Below are positions 62,867 to 64,000 of a stretch of 64,000 bases of DNA, piece by piece. The DNA is taken from assembly GCF_030209755.1 (NCBI RefSeq), contig NZ_JARVRH010000006.1, forward strand, positions 124,001 through 188,000, written 5' to 3'. The DNA comes from Arthrobacter sp. efr-133-TYG-118 (GTDB lineage: Bacteria > Actinomycetota > Actinomycetes > Actinomycetales > Micrococcaceae). Each line of letters begins with the position of its first letter. Within the stretch, counting starts at the first letter, position 1. The notes under the pieces were generated by a model that was not told where the DNA came from, did no database searches, and was given only the letters and a program-made list of their open reading frames with translations. Both the position numbers and the translations under genes were made by a program.

Positions 62867-64000
62867 TTTCAATCAGGCTTCCGGGTACGCCGGTTACCGA
62901 TCCTTCGACTACCTCTCGCCCGGGGTCGACTACCGCCCCTATGAGTGGACATCGGAAATCGACCGCCTGCCGCTGTACGATTTGGGGCTTTCGCCTGAGC
63001 AGGCAGCCCATGCAGAGGATCTTCTGCAGAACAATCTGGTGATCAGCCTGCACGACCATCCCCAGGTTTTCCCCAAGGACATGTCCAAGGCCGTCGAGTA
63101 CGGTCAGAGCGGACGATACCCGGTCGGTTATGAGGGCTTGTCATACTCCGGGATGGATGTTGTTTTTGACAATCTGGCAGGACCTACCGGCTGCATCATG
63201 AGTCACTACAGCTGGACCTGGGCCGATGTGGCCTATGACATTGGGCATCGTCTCGCGGACATCGCCCACCAGGACTTCGTGCGCATCGTGCGGACGGTCG
63301 ACGACATCAAGGCCATTGCTGGCTCCGGACACCTCGGCTGGGTGCTAGCGCTAGAAGCAGCCAGCATGATTGACAACGACATTGACCGCATTGACATCCT
63401 GCATGGCTGGGGCGTCCGCCAGATGGGACTGGTTTACAACGAGAGCAACCTATTGGGCGGAGGCCTGAAAGAATCCTCCGACGGCGGCTTGACACGCTTC
63501 GGTCACCGAGTGGTGGAACGAATGAATAAACTCGGCATGTCAATCGACCTCTCCCACGCAGGAGACCGCACATCGATTGACACCATCGCAGCTTCCGAGG
63601 CTCCAGTCATGATCACCCATGCCGGAGCACGCGGCGTTTGGCCCAGCGAGCGGATGAAACCCGACCACGTCCTGAAAGCGCTTGCGGAAGCCGGTGGACT
63701 GCTGGGAATCGAGGCCGCCCCGAACTCCACGATGTCCCCCGATCACGAGGCCCACACGATCGAATCAGTGATGCAGCACTTTGAGTACTGCGCCAACCTC
63801 ATGGGCATCGATAACGTGACCTTCGGGCCCGACACCCTCTATGCAGACCACGCCAAGATCCACACTGAATTCTCTACTCTGTTCGGAGCGAACGTCGACG
63901 CCGTCGAGCCGGCCTCGGAGCCAGCCCCCCTGACTCGTGTTGGCGTCCAGCCAATTTCGGCAACGAAATCCGAATACTGCGCAGGATTCGAAAACCCGAC
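62850..64000 (+). CDS. Membrane dipeptidase-like peptidase M19, 3' end beyond window
   Basis: An open frame from ATG 62850 to the window end, at least 383 residues. M19 motifs in order: NLVISLHDHP (HxD-type zinc ligands, about residue 65), a Glu in LALEAASMID (about 168), RQMGLVYNESNLLGGG, the His in MSIDLSHAGDRTS (about 235), MITHAGARGVWPSERM (about 255) and the Asp in FGPDTLYADH. Renal-dipeptidase-like enzymes cleave dipeptides or related amide and lactam bonds. Being last after an oligopeptide-type importer, it may cleave the imported conjugate. Confidence 0.85.
   Translation, partial: MPSTRNFNQASGYAGYRSFDYLSPGVDYRPYEWTSEIDRLPLYDLGLSPEQAAHAEDLLQNNLVISLHDHPQVFPKDMSKAVEYGQSGRYPVGYEGLSYSGMDVVFDNLAGPTGCIMSHYSWTWADVAYDIGHRLADIAHQDFVRIVRTVDDIKAIAGSGHLGWVLALEAASMIDNDIDRIDILHGWGVRQMGLVYNESNLLGGGLKESSDGGLTRFGHRVVERMNKLGMSIDLSHAGDRTSIDTIAASEAPVMITHAGARGVWPSERMKPDHVLKALAEAGGLLGIEAAPNSTMSPDHEAHTIESVMQHFEYCANLMGIDNVTFGPDTLYADHAKIHTEFSTLFGANVDAVEPASEPAPLTRVGVQPISATKSEYCAGFENP

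Overview
The window is GC-rich and reads as a catabolic and mobile region of an actinobacterium. Support for this: many GTG/TTG starts, tight ATGA/GTGA gene overlaps, a MaoC-CitE-acyl-CoA dehydrogenase block of the kind I associate with mycobacteria, IclR/TetR/MarR regulators and an IS21 element. A Micrococcaceae (Arthrobacter-like) or Rhodococcus-like host fits, but no rRNA or housekeeping marker is present to settle it. Nothing shows whether it is plasmid or chromosome. All calls are by eye; no database search was run.

Left part (1-14655). An acyl-CoA oxidation operon holds a MaoC hydratase, a CitE-type CoA lyase, an acyl-CoA dehydrogenase, a frameshifted CaiB gene, EtfB, EtfA and a multi-heme-ligand membrane cytochrome b with a repeat-rich N-terminus. 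It probably passes dehydrogenase electrons through ETF to the membrane. An intact IS21-family element (6395-9115) with a 6-bp target duplication follows. Next comes the lower meta-cleavage module: IclR regulator, 2-hydroxypentadienoate hydratase, acetaldehyde dehydrogenase and 4-hydroxy-2-oxovalerate aldolase. It ends in a truncated oxalocrotonate decarboxylase fused to foreign sequence and an enoyl-CoA hydratase. A piece of that same hydratase is repeated at bases 4-88.

Mobile scar (14656-18699). It carries an IS3-family transposase remnant, GCTAAGCCG palindromes and the N- and C-terminal remnants of a tyrosine recombinase. These flank a MarR-regulated drug-efflux pair with a striking 38-bp operator palindrome.

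CoA-ester operon (18700-27981). It holds a dienoyl-CoA-reductase-like SDR, an acyl-CoA ligase, three hot-dog dehydratases, a CaiB CoA-transferase, an acyl-CoA dehydrogenase reduced to its ends by an in-frame deletion, an SDR, a thiolase and an acetyl-CoA hydrolase/transferase. This is a complete side-chain-shortening set apart from the damaged dehydrogenase.

Right part (28399-64000). A large island with several operons: (i) a sugar-type ABC importer with Fe-alcohol dehydrogenase, MBL hydrolase, class II aldolase and aldehyde dehydrogenase; (ii) a Zn-alcohol dehydrogenase; (iii) MFS carrier, MBL hydrolase, decarboxylase-like amidohydrolase and IclR; (iv) TetR with two SDRs; (v) FAD monooxygenase, extradiol-type dioxygenase, FAH hydrolase, aldehyde and alcohol dehydrogenases; (vi) an oligopeptide-type ABC importer with a PanE-like reductase, LLM flavin monooxygenase, amidohydrolase and M19 dipeptidase running off the window. 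Promoters of (i), (ii), (iii), (v) and (vi) share a 36-bp box, TCCT-N7-AGGA-N6-TCCT-N7-AGGA, overlapping sigma-70-like promoters. They look like one regulon, most likely under the IclR protein at 39682-40491. The substrate is unknown; the enzymes suggest an imported hydroxylated or carboxylated aromatic or heteroaromatic compound.
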